From assembly GCF_018320785.1 (NCBI RefSeq), contig NC_054885.1, forward strand, positions 9,670,421 through 9,734,420: a stretch of 64,000 nt of DNA. The letters are read 5' to 3'. The number at the start of each line of letters is the position of its first letter. Position 1 is the first letter of the stretch. A model generated the notes under the pieces. It worked only from the letters and a program-made list of their open reading frames with translations. It did no database searches and was not told where the DNA came from. Both the position numbers and the translations under genes were made by a program. The DNA is from Cheilinus undulatus (taxonomy: Eukaryota > Chordata > Actinopteri > Labriformes > Labridae). This document shows, in pieces, positions 38,825-50,389 of this stretch.

Positions 38825-39110
38825 AAGAGTATGGCATGAACTTAGCCACAGAAAAAGGAACTTGTTATGGCATGAAAAGGTAATAAGGGAACATTTAAAA
38901 GGTAAATGTTTGATATCAAAAGCAAATAGCAAATAGGCAATTTGGCACTGGGCTTTGACCTGGCAGAAGCAGGCACGCTTCTATTAACCATACAAAGCGG
39001 ATGTATTGAACAGATTCCTTGTCTGTTAACAAGCAAATCCATTTTGCAAAGTTCCAGTCTGAAATGATCGTGTCTAGTCTGAGAATGGGCCAGACCAATC
39101 AGCGTAATTT
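38825..39110. repeat. Two repeat pieces side by side
   Basis: 38825-38915 matches 16705-16800; 38985-39110 carries reverse words of the 35490 repeat (TTTTGCAAAGTTCCAGTCTG). Confidence 0.55.
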
Positions 39111-39159
39111 CAGGAAAAAGAGGCCATGGATAAGGCCGGGTGTTAGTTGCAGTAGAAGT

Positions 39160-39535
39160 TGTCTGCAAAGGCTGCTGCTGGTTTCAGGATTAGCTTGGAT
39201 GTAGCTACAGTACAGGAACATTTCTATCAGAACTGGATGAAATTTCTTTATTAAATAAAGAGCAAAGAACAGAACTGAAAGATTTTCATGACAGAAAAGA
39301 TGTTTTTGCTCTTCCCCTGGCATGAGTTTGTGATAGTTACCAGTTATAGTTGTACTATAACCCAGTATACACAAAGGCTGTTGCTAGTGTAGTAATGAGT
39401 TTGGATGTAGCTATAGTAAAGCGGGACTATGCCGCATTTCTTCATTAAAACAAGAGCAAAGTTACCCCACTGAAAGCTTTTTTTTTTGCAGAGAAGTTTT
39501 TGCTCTTCTCCCAACTGGCTTTGGCATGAGTTTTG
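39160..39535. repeat. Imperfect direct duplication, unit about 205 bases
   Basis: 39165-39335 and 39372-39535 repeat in order: GCAAAGGCTGCTGCTGG / ACAAAGGCTGTTGCTAG, TTGGATGTAGCTACAG / TTGGATGTAGCTATAG, AGAGCAAAG, TTTTTGCTCTTC and TGGCATGAGTTT. Confidence 0.75.
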
Positions 39536-39544
39536 TCCACCAAA

Positions 39545-39700
39545 AACTGATGAACTTTCGTCCAGTCACTTTCCGAGGATTTTGAAAATTCCCACCCTTC
39601 CCAGATGCTTGTATGAGAGGTTTCCCAGATGAATGTAAAATATATTCCATGCAGTGGATAGATTGAACAGTCTATCTGGCATGTCAGGTTATGGAAACAT
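39545..39700 (+). repeat. Family X piece
   Basis: GTTTCCCAGATGAATGTAAA and CTGGCATGTCAGGTTATG match 25155-25235 and part of 9700-9755. Confidence 0.55.
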
Positions 39701-40042
39701 AGCTTACTGACTGATTTAAGACGTCTTTATCACGCATCATTTTATGTATAACTATCTGCAAAGTTCTGTAAAGACTGTTTATTTTTAATTGATAATCCAG
39801 ACTCGTTCTGTGTTGTGTGTATCTTTGAGTCAAATACAATGAAGTAAAAATCTTTAAAGTAAAGATCACGAACATTTGAAAGGCAAAAACTAAGGATCAT
39901 GTCAAAGCAAGTCTTGTCTACACATGGCACACTTTTCCTTTGGTGTCACCCCAGTTAATCTGGATCTTTAAGTCATGCTCGTTGTCTTTTTTAGATGTTC
40001 TGGAGTGATAATCCAATGACACTCAGTCTGCTCTGCTTTCAG

Positions 40043-40951
40043 TCACACTTGGGTCACCAGAGGCTCTTTGAGGTAGAAGTTGATTCCTCTCTGATCTCCA
40101 ACACCTGGCAGGAGACTCCCATTGATCGGTGGGAAGTTCTGCTCATAGAAAGGGGCATAATCTTCCAGGTTCTCAGGCACATCTGCCTCTCCTTCCTCAT
40201 TATGATCATCTCCATCGTCCTCCCCATCTTTCTCCCACAGGGATGTGGCGACATGGTGGTACTGTGTCGTGTCCTCACACTCCATTCCTCTGTGGTAGAA
40301 GTAGCTGAAGTTGGAAACAATGACTGGCACTGGCAAAGAGATGGTGAGCACACCAGCAATGGCACACATAGAGCCCACCAGCTTCCCCCCGACCGTCTCT
40401 GGGTACATGTCACCATAACCGACTGTTGTCATTGAAACCACAGCCCACCAGAAGGCCTCAGGGATGCTGGTGAACGCCGTATCAGGACTATCCACTTCAG
40501 CAAAGTAGGCAGCACTAGAGAAGAGTATAACTCCAATGAAGAGGAAGAAGATGAGTAGGGCGAGCTCTCTGAGGCTAGCCTTCAGCGTCTGTCCCAGGAT
40601 CTGTAGACCCTTTGAGTGGCGAGACAGCTTGAAGATCCTGAAGACCCTTACCAGCCTGATTATCCTGATTAGGGCTAGGGACACTGATGGTTGTGCGCCT
40701 TTGTCCTTTGCCAGCTCAGTGCCCAGCGTGACAAAATAGGGAATGATGGCGAAGAAGTCGATGGTGTTCATGACGTCTTTGAAGAAAAGTGCCTTGCTTG
40801 GAGCGCAGGTGAAACGCACGATAAGTTCAAAGGAGAACCAGAGGATGCAGATGGTCTCCACTATGAAGAAAGGGTCCTGGAAAGGGGTGAAGCCTGGTGG
40901 GATCAAGATGGTTTCATTTGGATTGGTCGGGTGAGGTATGGTGGTGAATTG
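40043..40951 (-). CDS. kcna7: kcna7 coding exon 2 (S2 to C-terminus)
   Basis: Acceptor reads tctttccag on the minus strand, followed by CAATTCACC (QFT). Encodes residues 231-532 with S2 to S6, pore and cytoplasmic tail, through the stop codon. [19 protein letters not shown] is the S4-S5 linker. Confidence 0.96.
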   Translation of the reverse strand, partial: QFTTIPHPTNPNETILIPPGFTPFQDPFFIVETICILWFSFELIVRFTCAPSKALFFKDVMNTIDFFAIIPYFVTLGTELAKDKGAQPSVSLALIRIIRLVRVFRIFKLSRHSKGLQILGQTLKASLRELALLIFFLFIGVILFSSAAYFAEVDSPDTAFTSIPEAFWWAVVSMTTVGYGDMYPETVGGKLVGSMCAIAGVLTISLPVPVIVSNFSYFYHRGMECEDTTQYHHVATSLWEKDGEDDGDDHNEEGEADVPENLEDYAPFYEQNFPPINGSLLPGVGDQRGINFYLKEPLVTQV

Positions 40952-43900
40952 CTGGAAAGACAAGGAATAAAGAAAAGTGTTTGCAGTTGCACAGAAAGAT
41001 TTAAATGAACCATCTCCTATAGGCTAACACATAGATGTATGTCATCATCTGTTGTTCATCAAGTGTGAGCTGCAAAGGAATAGGAGTCTAAAGGGGAAAG
41101 CATGGCTATAACGAATATCCCCATGGGGACTTTATTTACAGGAGAGTGAGCTGGAAAAAAACAAGGTGGAAGTAAAGGGGAAAGAGATAGAGGATAGGTG
41201 AGAAGAAGCGATAATTACATGACTTGGTCTTGAGTACATTTGGAGAATGATATTAGTCATCAGGATCCGAGAGACCGGTGATACTGTGTTAACTTTCTTC
41301 TCTTCTCCATTTTCACTCCGCTGGCTTTATGTTTCCTTGACTTTATGTAAATTGGTACCTCTATATTTAAACACAAACAAAAAAACATTAAGTTCATGTG
41401 ACTGAGGGTTGCGTTACACCCAGACACCAGTACAGCCAAGGCATCTGACACCCAATTTAACTCAGTCACTTGTTTCTCTCTGGGAAGGACTTACAGGTTT
41501 GGAATGACTAGGGATAAATGTCTTTTAACAAGTTAGATAGAGTTACTCAAAGCCTTGGTTGCCTTTATATTGCCTTAACGCTGGGTATTTTTATGTTTTT
41601 ATGATTCTCCCTGCCCCTCAGCCTCATGACCCACTAAACCAAAAGTTTTTGCATTTTAAAGTATCAGTCCAAACAAATCATAGTCATCCAAATTTCAAGA
41701 TGATTGTAGCACAGCAATCTTTCTTAAGCTATTAAGATTCCCATCTCCACTACTCTTCTGTTCCACTTATCATTTTCCTAATGGCGACTTTAGGAGCTGC
41801 TTTTTACACTTGTGGTGCCTATTTTCCTTACAAAAAACATCATCAGTGTTTGCAGAGTTTTCAGTGCTCAGCTTCTGCGTATCTCTAGGATATAATTTCC
41901 AAGTCTAAAGCTGCTGCATATGCCACAAAATGAAACCCATTAGTTGTGATATTTTCTCTGTAAAGCATCTTTAAATAAAAGGTACTGAGCCTTTGAATTG
42001 AACATGTCAGGTATTAAGCCTATGGACTGGCTTAAGACAGACCAAGAGAAGTGGGCCTGTGTCCACCGGTGGAGATTTCTGCACTGGCAGCTGCTATGAC
42101 CTCAATTCAGAGCACATTCCATGCTTAATGGTGCTTGTTGCTAGGTTATAGAAGTTGTTTCAAAGCCCTTCCCTCTCCCTTAGACTCAGAATCAAGTCCT
42201 GGCATTAGAAGCAGCTCAAAACCTGGCAGCTGTACCCTCAGAAAACAAGTCTGTATGCATTAGATAACAGCAAAAGGGGTAGTTTCACCCCCACCAATGT
42301 TATTAAGAAAGACTATACTATATATATGAAGTATGAGCGTGGCAATGCTCTTATTTAAAAGAGTTATTTTTGGGGCTTTTTTCTCTCTAATACAGGGATG
42401 GGACAATGGATAGAGCCAGAAACAGATGTGACAGTGGGGAATGACATGTAGTGAAAGAGCCACGGACAAGACTTGAACTTGGGGCGCTTGATTGCATGGG
42501 GCAGTAGTGTAGTGTAGACCTGTGGTTTTCATTAGGTCCGCCATAGAAATGTAACCTTGCAAAGCAGATTGATACGCCCGTTTCCGTGTTTCTCACTGGC
42601 GAATCCATCGTGCTAAGCTCCCATCTGAACCGTTTGGGCCCAATTAGAAAGTGACAGGACCAATCAGAGAGGCAGAACTTTCTGGCGCAGCAGAGTCGTG
42701 ACATAAACAAGCAGCAGTCAACATATATAACATATATTATTTCAACAACTAGAGTTATTGTAATATGTGTTAAATAGGATATTTTTCATGGATATTGATA
42801 TGGTGTTGCTTAGATTTTGACTCAATCTCAGGTGTGCCTTGGTCAAAAAAGTTTGAAAACCACTGGAATAGAAAGTAGAAGTCCAGCATTGTCAGCATGA
42901 AGCATCCTGAGCATCACCTGTTTATGTCGTCATGCTCACAGTGTTTTCAGTTGAAAGAAGTTCAACTTTTGTAACAGTGCTGGCTTGTCAATGTCGCTTC
43001 CTCCTCAAACTCAAAAAGGGGCTGGAATTGTGATAATCGCAGACAAAAACCCAATCCAACCCATCTTTTCAAGGACAAAGTTACAGGTCTGCAGCTGCTG
43101 CCTCTAATTTACAAAGAAAATGTAAAGCATGTGGAGCTGTATAAAAATGTAGGCATTACGGATACTACTGATGAAAGCAAAGCCAACTTTCATAACCTGG
43201 CAACAATAAATACCACAAGACAAGAAGCCTCCTGAAACAGAGGTTTTGAGCATCGGCTGGCAGCACCCAAGCCAGCATGTCCATATGAGCCCCAAATGTG
43301 TCATACGTAATCTGCAAATATGGGTACCAAGTGGGTTTGTCTGTAGGTTCCATGGTGGCCCCACCTGTGATTGCACATGTGGACTTCTTGTGCAAAAACA
43401 AAATAATGACGAACAGAAATTGTAAACCCATATGGGTCTAATAAACAGTAATGTGCATAAGTCATAGGCACATTTGGGTAAAAAATTGAGGCCACAGTAA
43501 GGTGTAAATGTTGTCAAGCTGCCTGAGGTAACCATTGGGAAGGAAGGAGGACTGACACAACCCAGGTCATGCCCTGGATATCCTTGCATGTTACCAGGGG
43601 CATGGGAAAATTATCTGTTGAAGAAAAAAAGTCAACTCCTTTAGGATGGAGTAAGTAGTGGATGTGGCGAGTTAGCATGGCTTAGGGTACCATCCGGGTG
43701 GGTAGTGGGGCTGCCATGAGCCCCTGATCATGCTGTTGATATCCCAAGAGTCTCCGGACGCATTACCAGGGGTGAAAAGGCCTGGACAAAAGGGATGCCA
43801 TTTAGCATGCTCTTGGCTGCTGAGCAAAACATGTGTTGAGCTTGACTCAGGGTGCCCTCCTCCCCCCTCTTCAAACCCAGGGTTGTGGCACACTGGGCCC

Positions 43901-46900
43901 CATGACGAATCCTTAGCACCCTACGTGCCTCAAACATATGACTGTGGGTTGAAGTCCACTTGGAAAATTAAGCCATGGAACCCACTGACAAATCCACATG
44001 GGACCCTTTTGCATGTAACCCATATAGGGTTTATATGGACATGCAGACCCTAAACCTCTAAAGCATATGTTTTCAAAGTGTGGCCCGCAAGCCAATGGCG
44101 GCCTGCAATTGTTAGTTTTAATCCAACTGTACATTGCTTTGAAAGGATGAATCTCTGTTTCACGGTCTTTAGCAGCATCTATAGGGATAGGCGGTAATTA
44201 CAGGTGTGGTTTAGACCTCACTCCCAGAGGTCCATGGTGCCAGGTTTAGCCTCATTTATTAATTAAAATGTGTTTATTGCACATTACTGGATGCAGACCA
44301 ATAAATGTAAACTGTAGAGATGCAACCTAGTCATTAAAATGATTACAAATGAAATTTTTTCTGTTGTTTTCCTTTTTTTTTCCTACAGCAGCCCTCAGCC
44401 CAATGTTGGGTTCCTAAATTGGCCCTCAGCTATCAAAACTTTGAGAACCCCTGCTCTAAAGTAAAGTAGAGGATGAGGAGCTTGAGCTACAGAGGGATAG
44501 ATAAAGAGAGTGGGAAACAGTGCCCAGAGATAAAAACTCTAAAGGCCAAGAAGAAACTAACCATCTTTGATCCATCTTTGAAGAAGCCACCAAAACCCTT
44601 AGAGGAGCTGCATACCTTTGAATAAATACACAAAGATATTGCCATCCAAGAAGACTTCACTTAATGCTTCATATGCATTTCCATTTGGCATGGGTCATCC
44701 TGATCAACTCTGCTGAGGATAGAAGCAGACAGCAGCAACTTTATTCAAAACACTGGACCGAAAAGGTTCTGTTCTCTGGCTACCTTGATTAAGGAGGCCA
44801 AAGATGCTCATGTTGTGCTGCTGTCCCGACTGCTGTCAGCTTTCTTCACCTCAGCATCTCTACTGGTGTGGCCAAATGCTGAACGCTATTTTTGTTCTAT
44901 TTTGGTTTTGACTATGACAATAATTTTGTGTCTTCACTGCACTGAAGGCATGGCTGTAAAATGCAATCAAATACTAGTGTTCTTAAACTTCTAAAAGGAC
45001 ATGAAAGTTAACATCTTGGAGCAAATATTATCTATCAAATCAGCTTTTGTCAGTGGGCTATTGACCACCATCTGGAGAATGAGTAATTGCGTGGGGACGG
45101 CTTAGCCTGTAGGTTTTGTTACTGACGCTTTTAAAGCTTCAAATACTCTGATCACATGAGCCTACCTATCTATGTATGGTAGTAACGGAGCAGCATTGGT
45201 GGTGATGGGGAACATAAATCCTGTGAGTGCTGCGATGTATCACTTCAGCAGATTTTACCTCGTCTCCAGGCTATCAGAGTGTGCGCGAGGCTAATTTCAT
45301 TTTGTGGCGGTCATCAGAAAAGTTGATCTGCAAGCCTCTTTTCAATGCTGTTTTCCACCTATGAGTCATACCATTTATTAATACAGACATTCGTTTATGT
45401 GTTGATGTGCCCTTAGGGTTGTTCTTTCTCTATATATAGCCCTTTAGATCTCCAAGGGGTAACACGAGACAAGCTCATCTCTTTCCTTTCCTTCACACTT
45501 GCTTCTTACTCCTTCCACTCTATCTCTTCTAAGTACTTTTGAAATACCCATCCCACCTGAGTGCATTTGTTGGCTCTGGCTCTGGCAGTCATCACTGAGT
45601 GTCCGACAAGGCATATCATCTCTACAGCCTGTCTCTCCTCCAGATAAAAAGTCTGTTTCTTTTCTTACTCTTGTCTTTTTCACACCAGCAGTTTAACTGC
45701 CATCTTCTCTTTCATTCCTTCTACTAAATCAGAGCCGATCAGATTTAACGAGGAGTCCAAAATAATCTCAGGAAAACTTCCCTGATGCCTTCCCTACTCT
45801 GTCTTTAACTTTCCCGCCACTCTATTTTGAACTTGATATTGTTTTTTCCTCTGAATATTTTGAGGTTTTCTCTTCTTTAACCCTCTCTCTTAGACTTGTG
45901 ATGAAAGAGCTGGTTTATGTATGACAAGCTGACGCCTGTCAGCACCTGTTGTCTTTCTATGTTCACCTCATCACCTCCTCTAAGTGGTTCAAACTATCCT
46001 CTCTGCACCCTGTCAATCGCCTGCCTGCCCTTCTTCTGTCATCTTGGTGTCTTGCTATGTTATGTGAATGTCCAATGACTTAATCTCCATCTTCATCCTT
46101 ATGAATGCTTTCTGTTGCCGCTTTAAGATTTCCAGTTGAAGCTGGGGTATTTACGGCCCTGTTCAGCCTCATTTATGCTTCTGTGTTGAATCTGTGCTGC
46201 AGTATAAAGTGCAGATTTGGACAGCCCTGGACTACGTGAAAAGGCACAAAGCAAACGTGCACCTTCTCAAAAATATAACAATAGGAAAAAGTTTTAGACT
46301 TTAAGCCCTAGGAGTTGTCCACCCAGTAGAACTGAATTACTGTCAGTCAGTTTATGTATGTCAAGAGGCACATTTTCCAGAGTAGTACGGGACTGGGATC
46401 ATAAAACAAACTAGCAAGAAATGTGGCAGTCAGACCAGGAACTGGCATAAAAAATCCACCTACTGAATAGCATCTTGGTGGCGTATTGCAAAGTGATGCA
46501 CAAACACCAATGCAGAAGTATGCAGTTCTCACAATGATGTTTACATCTATGGCATAAATCTGACGCAGAAGTATTATCCAGGCTTTACACCTAGCCAAAA
46601 TGTATCATCCACAGGGCAGAATAGTAGAGCGATTTAATTGCACCCCTGACCTGCCCCATATATGTGAGGCTTCCAATGTTTGCCTACACAACATGTTTGT
46701 TGCAACCTCCTAAGCTCTATCAAGCATTGAGAATTCACTCACTCGGCAATCAATATTAAGATGCATTGTGTAAAGAAAAAGTAACTCGTGTTAGCATGAT
46801 GCATCCTCACCTCCCTCAGTTCCTTCTCATTCCTGAACTCAGGCAGAGTCTCCAAGCAGAAGATGAGAATCGAGATCACAATGACCATGACGCTAATAAT

Positions 46901-47500
46901 GGCAATGATCCTAGCTGCACCAGAAGACTCCGGGTACTCAAACAGCATCCAGAGGCGGCGCTGTAAATCATTAGTAGGTAAGGGTCTCTCCTCTTCCTTA
47001 GCGAAGCCTTCGTCCTCTTTGTATCGATCAATGACTTCCTCTCCAAGCTCGTAGAAGCGCAGCTCCTCTAGGAACATATCCAGAGGGACATTGGCCGGCC
47101 TCCTTAGCCTCCCACCAGACTGGTAGTAGTACAGGATGGCGTCGAAGCACACTCGGCTCCTGTCCAAGAAGAGTTCGTTCCGCAGAGGGTCAAAGTAGCG
47201 AAGGCGACGCTTAGGGTCACCCAGCAGAGAGTCAGGGAACTGGGCGAGGGTGCGGAGCTGTGTCTCGTAGCGCATCCCGGACACGTTGATGGCGAGACGT
47301 TCAGACAAAGACCAGCCGTTTCTCAACAGGCAGCGACGGTTCTTCTTCTCTGTGCTTGGCTCTTTCTCAGAGCTCTCCTTCTCCAGCTTGTTGTTCTTGT
47401 CTTTTGAACGCTTTTCATCATCAGTGATCTCCTTGGCTTTCTGTTTGTCTGCTGTCGGCCCTCCACCTCCTTTTCCTCCTCCTTTGTCTTGATTATCCAT
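40043..47500 (-). CDS. kcna7: Kv1.7 voltage-gated potassium channel
   Basis: Shaker-type K+ channel subunit, a plasma-membrane tetramer that repolarises excitable cells (muscle in mammals). Two exons, 46811-47500 and 40043-40951, join in phase 0 across a 5859-base intron to give 532 residues (human about 456). Seen: T1 tetramerisation domain from about 69 ([19 protein letters not shown]), S1 about 196-218, one sequon NET at 242 in the S1-S2 loop, S4 voltage sensor at 326-345 ([13 protein letters not shown]), selectivity filter TTVGYGD at 405-411, PVP hinge at 437-439, and C-terminal VTQV, a class I PDZ ligand like human VTEV. An intron within the S1-S2 linker marks KCNA7 among Kv1 genes. Oddities: a lysine/glutamate-rich N-terminal extension of about 55 residues and an acidic [14 protein letters not shown] stretch in the tail. 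ATG at 47500 chosen; the upstream in-frame TTG is not a start. Confidence 0.95.
40952..42365 (-). other. kcna7: kcna7 intron, 3' part
   Basis: Plain intron sequence next to the kcna7 exon 2 acceptor. No repeat recognised. Confidence 0.5.
42370..42500 (-). mobile_element. tRNA-SINE relic
   Basis: Reversed it reads CCCAAGTTCAAGTCTTGTCC (worn B box) and ACTACATGTCATTCCCCACT, a tail typical of the fish tRNA-SINE seen better at 63427-63608. Confidence 0.55.
42520..42865. mobile_element. hAT-like element carrying a family X segment
   Basis: Starts CTGTGGTTTTCATTAGG and ends GTTTGAAAACCACTG, with the same end block (AGGTGTGCCTTGGTC) as 52705-52742. Inside, 42545-42720 reversed matches 48830-48935 (ACCGTTTGGGCCCAATTAGA on this strand). 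Flanking duplication not convincing. Confidence 0.6.
42866..43270. other. kcna7 intron stretch, nothing recognised
   Basis: No repeat or exon recognised. Confidence 0.4.
43277..44045. repeat. Inverted repeat pair, arms about 100 bases
   Basis: Left arm 43277-43395 (CATGTCCATATGAGCCCC, GTGGGTTTGTCTGTAGGTTC, CATGTGGACTT) matches the reverse of 43955-44045, which reads CATGTCCATATAAACCC and GTCAGTGGGTTCCATGG. The middle (43396-43954) has further CCCATATGGG-like words. Origin unknown; resembles Met/Trp-word simple repeats of fish. Confidence 0.65.
44064..44453. mobile_element. hAT-like MITE with perfect 8-base target duplication
   Basis: Starts CATATGTTTTCAAAGTGTGG and ends AAAACTTTGAGAACCCCTG; flanked by CTCTAAAG on both sides (44056-44063 and 44454-44461). 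About 390 bases, non-coding, in the kcna7 intron. Confidence 0.92.
44462..46810 (-). other. kcna7: kcna7 intron, 5' part
   Basis: No exon. 45430-46080 is pyrimidine-rich on the plus strand (purine-rich in the sense of the gene). No named repeat. Confidence 0.5.
46811..47500 (-). CDS. kcna7: kcna7 coding exon 1 (N-terminal extension, T1, S1)
   Basis: Encodes residues 1-230: [15 protein letters not shown], a Lys/Glu-rich hydrophilic stretch, the T1 domain, then S1 and the start of the S1-S2 loop, ending ELRE before donor [26 protein letters not shown] and [16 protein letters not shown] are typical Kv1 T1 motifs. Confidence 0.95.
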
Positions 47501-47537
47501 ATTTCTCAATCTTGTCTTTCCGTTTGCAGCTCTTTCT
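47501..47537 (-). other. kcna7: kcna7 5' UTR piece after a predicted splice acceptor
   Basis: On the minus strand a good acceptor, ctttttctctctag, ends at 47538, 37 bases before the ATG. This suggests the start codon exon is not the first exon and that a non-coding exon lies upstream, at higher coordinates. Prediction from splice-site shape only. Confidence 0.5.
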
Positions 47538-48419
47538 CTAGAGAGAAAAAGATCAAGGTCATCAAGGCAGAAGTGTCTAGAATTGTTATTTAGATTTAGT
47601 CATAAATCATAAAGCAAGATGGCACAGTCTTTGGGTCTGAGAGGCAGAATGTTGATGAGAATTTGCGGTTTAATTCAGGGCTATATAAACATGAAAAGCA
47701 AAGGTGTTGTACCTTGCAATTGATAAGTCCATAACTCCATAAAACTTCAACGCAACTAGTGAAATTTTTCACCACAACATTACCAAGCATATTAACTACA
47801 AGCTCCCTGGTAAGATTTTTGGACGTCCACTTTGTGAGGATGAACTTTAGTGACTGAACTTGCAACCAGTGGCAGAAAACAATTAAAACCATTAGTTGCA
47901 AAAGAAAGCAGCTTCAAGTTTGAGGTAATTTTTTAATCAATACAGACATTTCAGTGCAAAATTTGAGCATATTGTAGCTTTAAAGTTTGTAAAACCAATC
48001 AAGTGTACTGCATGTTAAGATATGCCTAGTAATAGAAAATGCTCTAAGAAAAATACGCCCTTTATCACAATTTTACATCAATGGTGACAAGGAAAAAGCC
48101 CATCACTGCTGTGAATTTTGGGGTTACCAATCAGGAGGGCCCTGGTCACCCCTGGCCACCATTAGATCCACCCCTGGTGAGCAGGAGGATCGTTTTCACA
48201 CTCACACAAAACAAACTACACAAAGCTGCCAAACTATTGGAGTTTTGGTGCTTAAAGATGATTGGCCAGGGATGCTTGGCAAATTAGACCCAGAGAAGGA
48301 GATGGTGGAAAAAAACTAGCACGATTCATGCTGATGCTGTAATCTTTTCGTCTTTATCGTCAAGCCATTATGAATCAAGATATAATTTGGTTGTCTTTAT
48401 GTTGACTATTTATGTTGCC
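47538..48419. other. Region upstream of the kcna7 start exon
   Basis: Probably 5' UTR intron if the acceptor at 47538 is used. No repeat or exon recognised. Confidence 0.4.
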
Positions 48420-48960
48420 GTCTAACCTGACACAACCTGACAACCTTCCATAGATGCTGTTTGGAAAAGGGCAGAGCCCTTGAAAAAAAAAACCTCGGAG
48501 GGTGATTGGATGAACGTTCTGTCTGTCACATCTTTACGGGCAAATCAGAGCAACAAAAAACATGATGTAGTCACTACCGAGGAGTAAAATTCATGAAGAA
48601 CTGCATAACACGATCCATGGCGACTATAGACATGTCAGTACACGACTTTTGTTGTCTTTGAAAAGAATACAACTCAATGCTGTTTTCTGTTCTTCTTTTA
48701 ACAAAGAAATGACATCAAGTTCTGATAAAACATATGCTTTAGCGGCATCCATCGACCTCTTCTCGCTGCTTGCATACATCACGACTCTGCCGCACTCAAA
48801 AGTACTGACCCTCGACGCTGATTGGTTCTGTCACTTTCTAACCGGGCCCAAACGGTTCAGATGGGAGCTTTGCAAGATGGATATTCCAGTGAGAAATACA
48901 GAAACGGGCGAATCCATCTGCTTTGCAAGGTTAGTTGCCGTCTTAGTTCAGCCATGAAAA
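48420..48960 (+). repeat. Large dispersed repeat family X, longest copy
   Basis: Reversed match to 9345-9760 over its first 300 bases and to 42545-42720 over its last 110 (TGTCACTTTCTAACCGGGCC on this strand). The open frame at 48649-48957 has no known product. Confidence 0.65.
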
Positions 48961-50380
48961 ATAAGCATGTCCTCTTATCAAAATGTTTGTTTACAGAAAT
49001 CAAAGTAGCGCCACCAAGTGTTGAAACTAGTACACTACAGTCAAACACAAATGTCTTGTTTTAATGCAGGCCATATCCCATGTTAATTTTAGTATGTGCT
49101 GCAGACAGATGATAAAATGAGCTGCAGTTGGCCTTGAAGCCATAGCTTGGACATCCATGGTTTAGGGACGTCCAAACAACAGTCAATGAAATATTAAAAT
49201 ACCACATCAGTCCGGAAATATTATTCTTGATTCCAGAAAGAAGGGTATCTTGTAGTTGCAATTTCTTTAAAAGTTCATATCCAAATGTAAACACTAGAGG
49301 GCTCTGTCAAAGGTTATGATCAGGAGCACGGTCAGTCGTTGAAAAATAAACGAATGCTCAACATAACATGACAACAGAGCAGGTTTTTTATTGTGGTTGT
49401 GAAATACAGAATCAGAAACTTTCTAATGAAATTTCTGTCTGAAATTGTGTCATACTTTAAATATTTAAAGTCTGATTAAGGGGTTTATGGCTTATTTTTG
49501 AGGACAGTTGACATAGTAGATAATCAGTGAGAGAAAGGAGCTACTGGTTGGACTTGACTGACCATCCGCTTGGAGGACTGTAGCCTTTGTACATAGAGTA
49601 GTCACCCCAACATTGTTTCATAGCAAATCACCGCCTTTTCCCTCACAAATACATGCTCGAAAAGACAATTTCAGTCCAGGCTGACAATAAAATTGTCCTA
49701 ACATGCATGTCACAGCAGAAGGTTTTTACCATTTAATGCAAGACAAGATGTGAAAAGACAGTGGACAGATGTTGGACGAAGCTACATAATCTGTGACTGT
49801 AATGACAGTTTTTACCTTGAAATCAGTGCTACCTGTATTTTGAAGTAAAAGCAGGATCCTCTGAGTCTGAAGCAGCGTCATCATGTGTGCAAAAATCACA
49901 CCAGTCGCTCACAGTTCAGGTGATATGAACTTTGTAACCCCTGTCCACTTGATGCTGTGAATTTTGTCAGTTATTTCCTTTTGCATACTCTGACTTCTTG
50001 TTGAAATTTTACAAAGGAGCTGGTAGGATAAGTCCTGAATGAATCAGGGTGAAATAATCAGCCCACTTCAATTTTTTTCAGGAGTATGTTTTAAACAAAA
50101 CATGTCACATGATGCAAAAAGTTCTTGACATGCATTCACTTTCATGCTCATCACCAGTTTATCACCTTGTCCAGGGAGTCCTGAAGAAACCAACTCCTCC
50201 TCTCAGTCGTACCTCCCCAAACTGCTGTTAAACTAATTACACCTCCACAGAGCAAGCATGGCTCTCCTACTGTACATCCACCTCAGGGAGCCTTTTGGTC
50301 TGACCCTTCCTTCTGTCTGAGACAGTTTGTGTATCAAATCCCTCATCATAATGCCCAGACAACCCCTCCTCCTCCTTCCT
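48961..50380. other. Intergenic spacer, nothing recognised
   Basis: No gene or named repeat. Confidence 0.4.
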
Positions 50381-50389
50381 ACTCCTTAT

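Noticed and set aside
40054..40416. Second minus-strand frame of 120 codons within kcna7
   Set aside because: Out-of-frame shadow of the channel exon.
43104..43589. Minus-strand frame of 161 codons
   Set aside because: Runs through the inverted repeat in the kcna7 intron, no motif.
47501..47509. Upstream in-frame start at 47509 for kcna7
   Set aside because: The codon is TTG, not ATG; the first ATG is at 47500.
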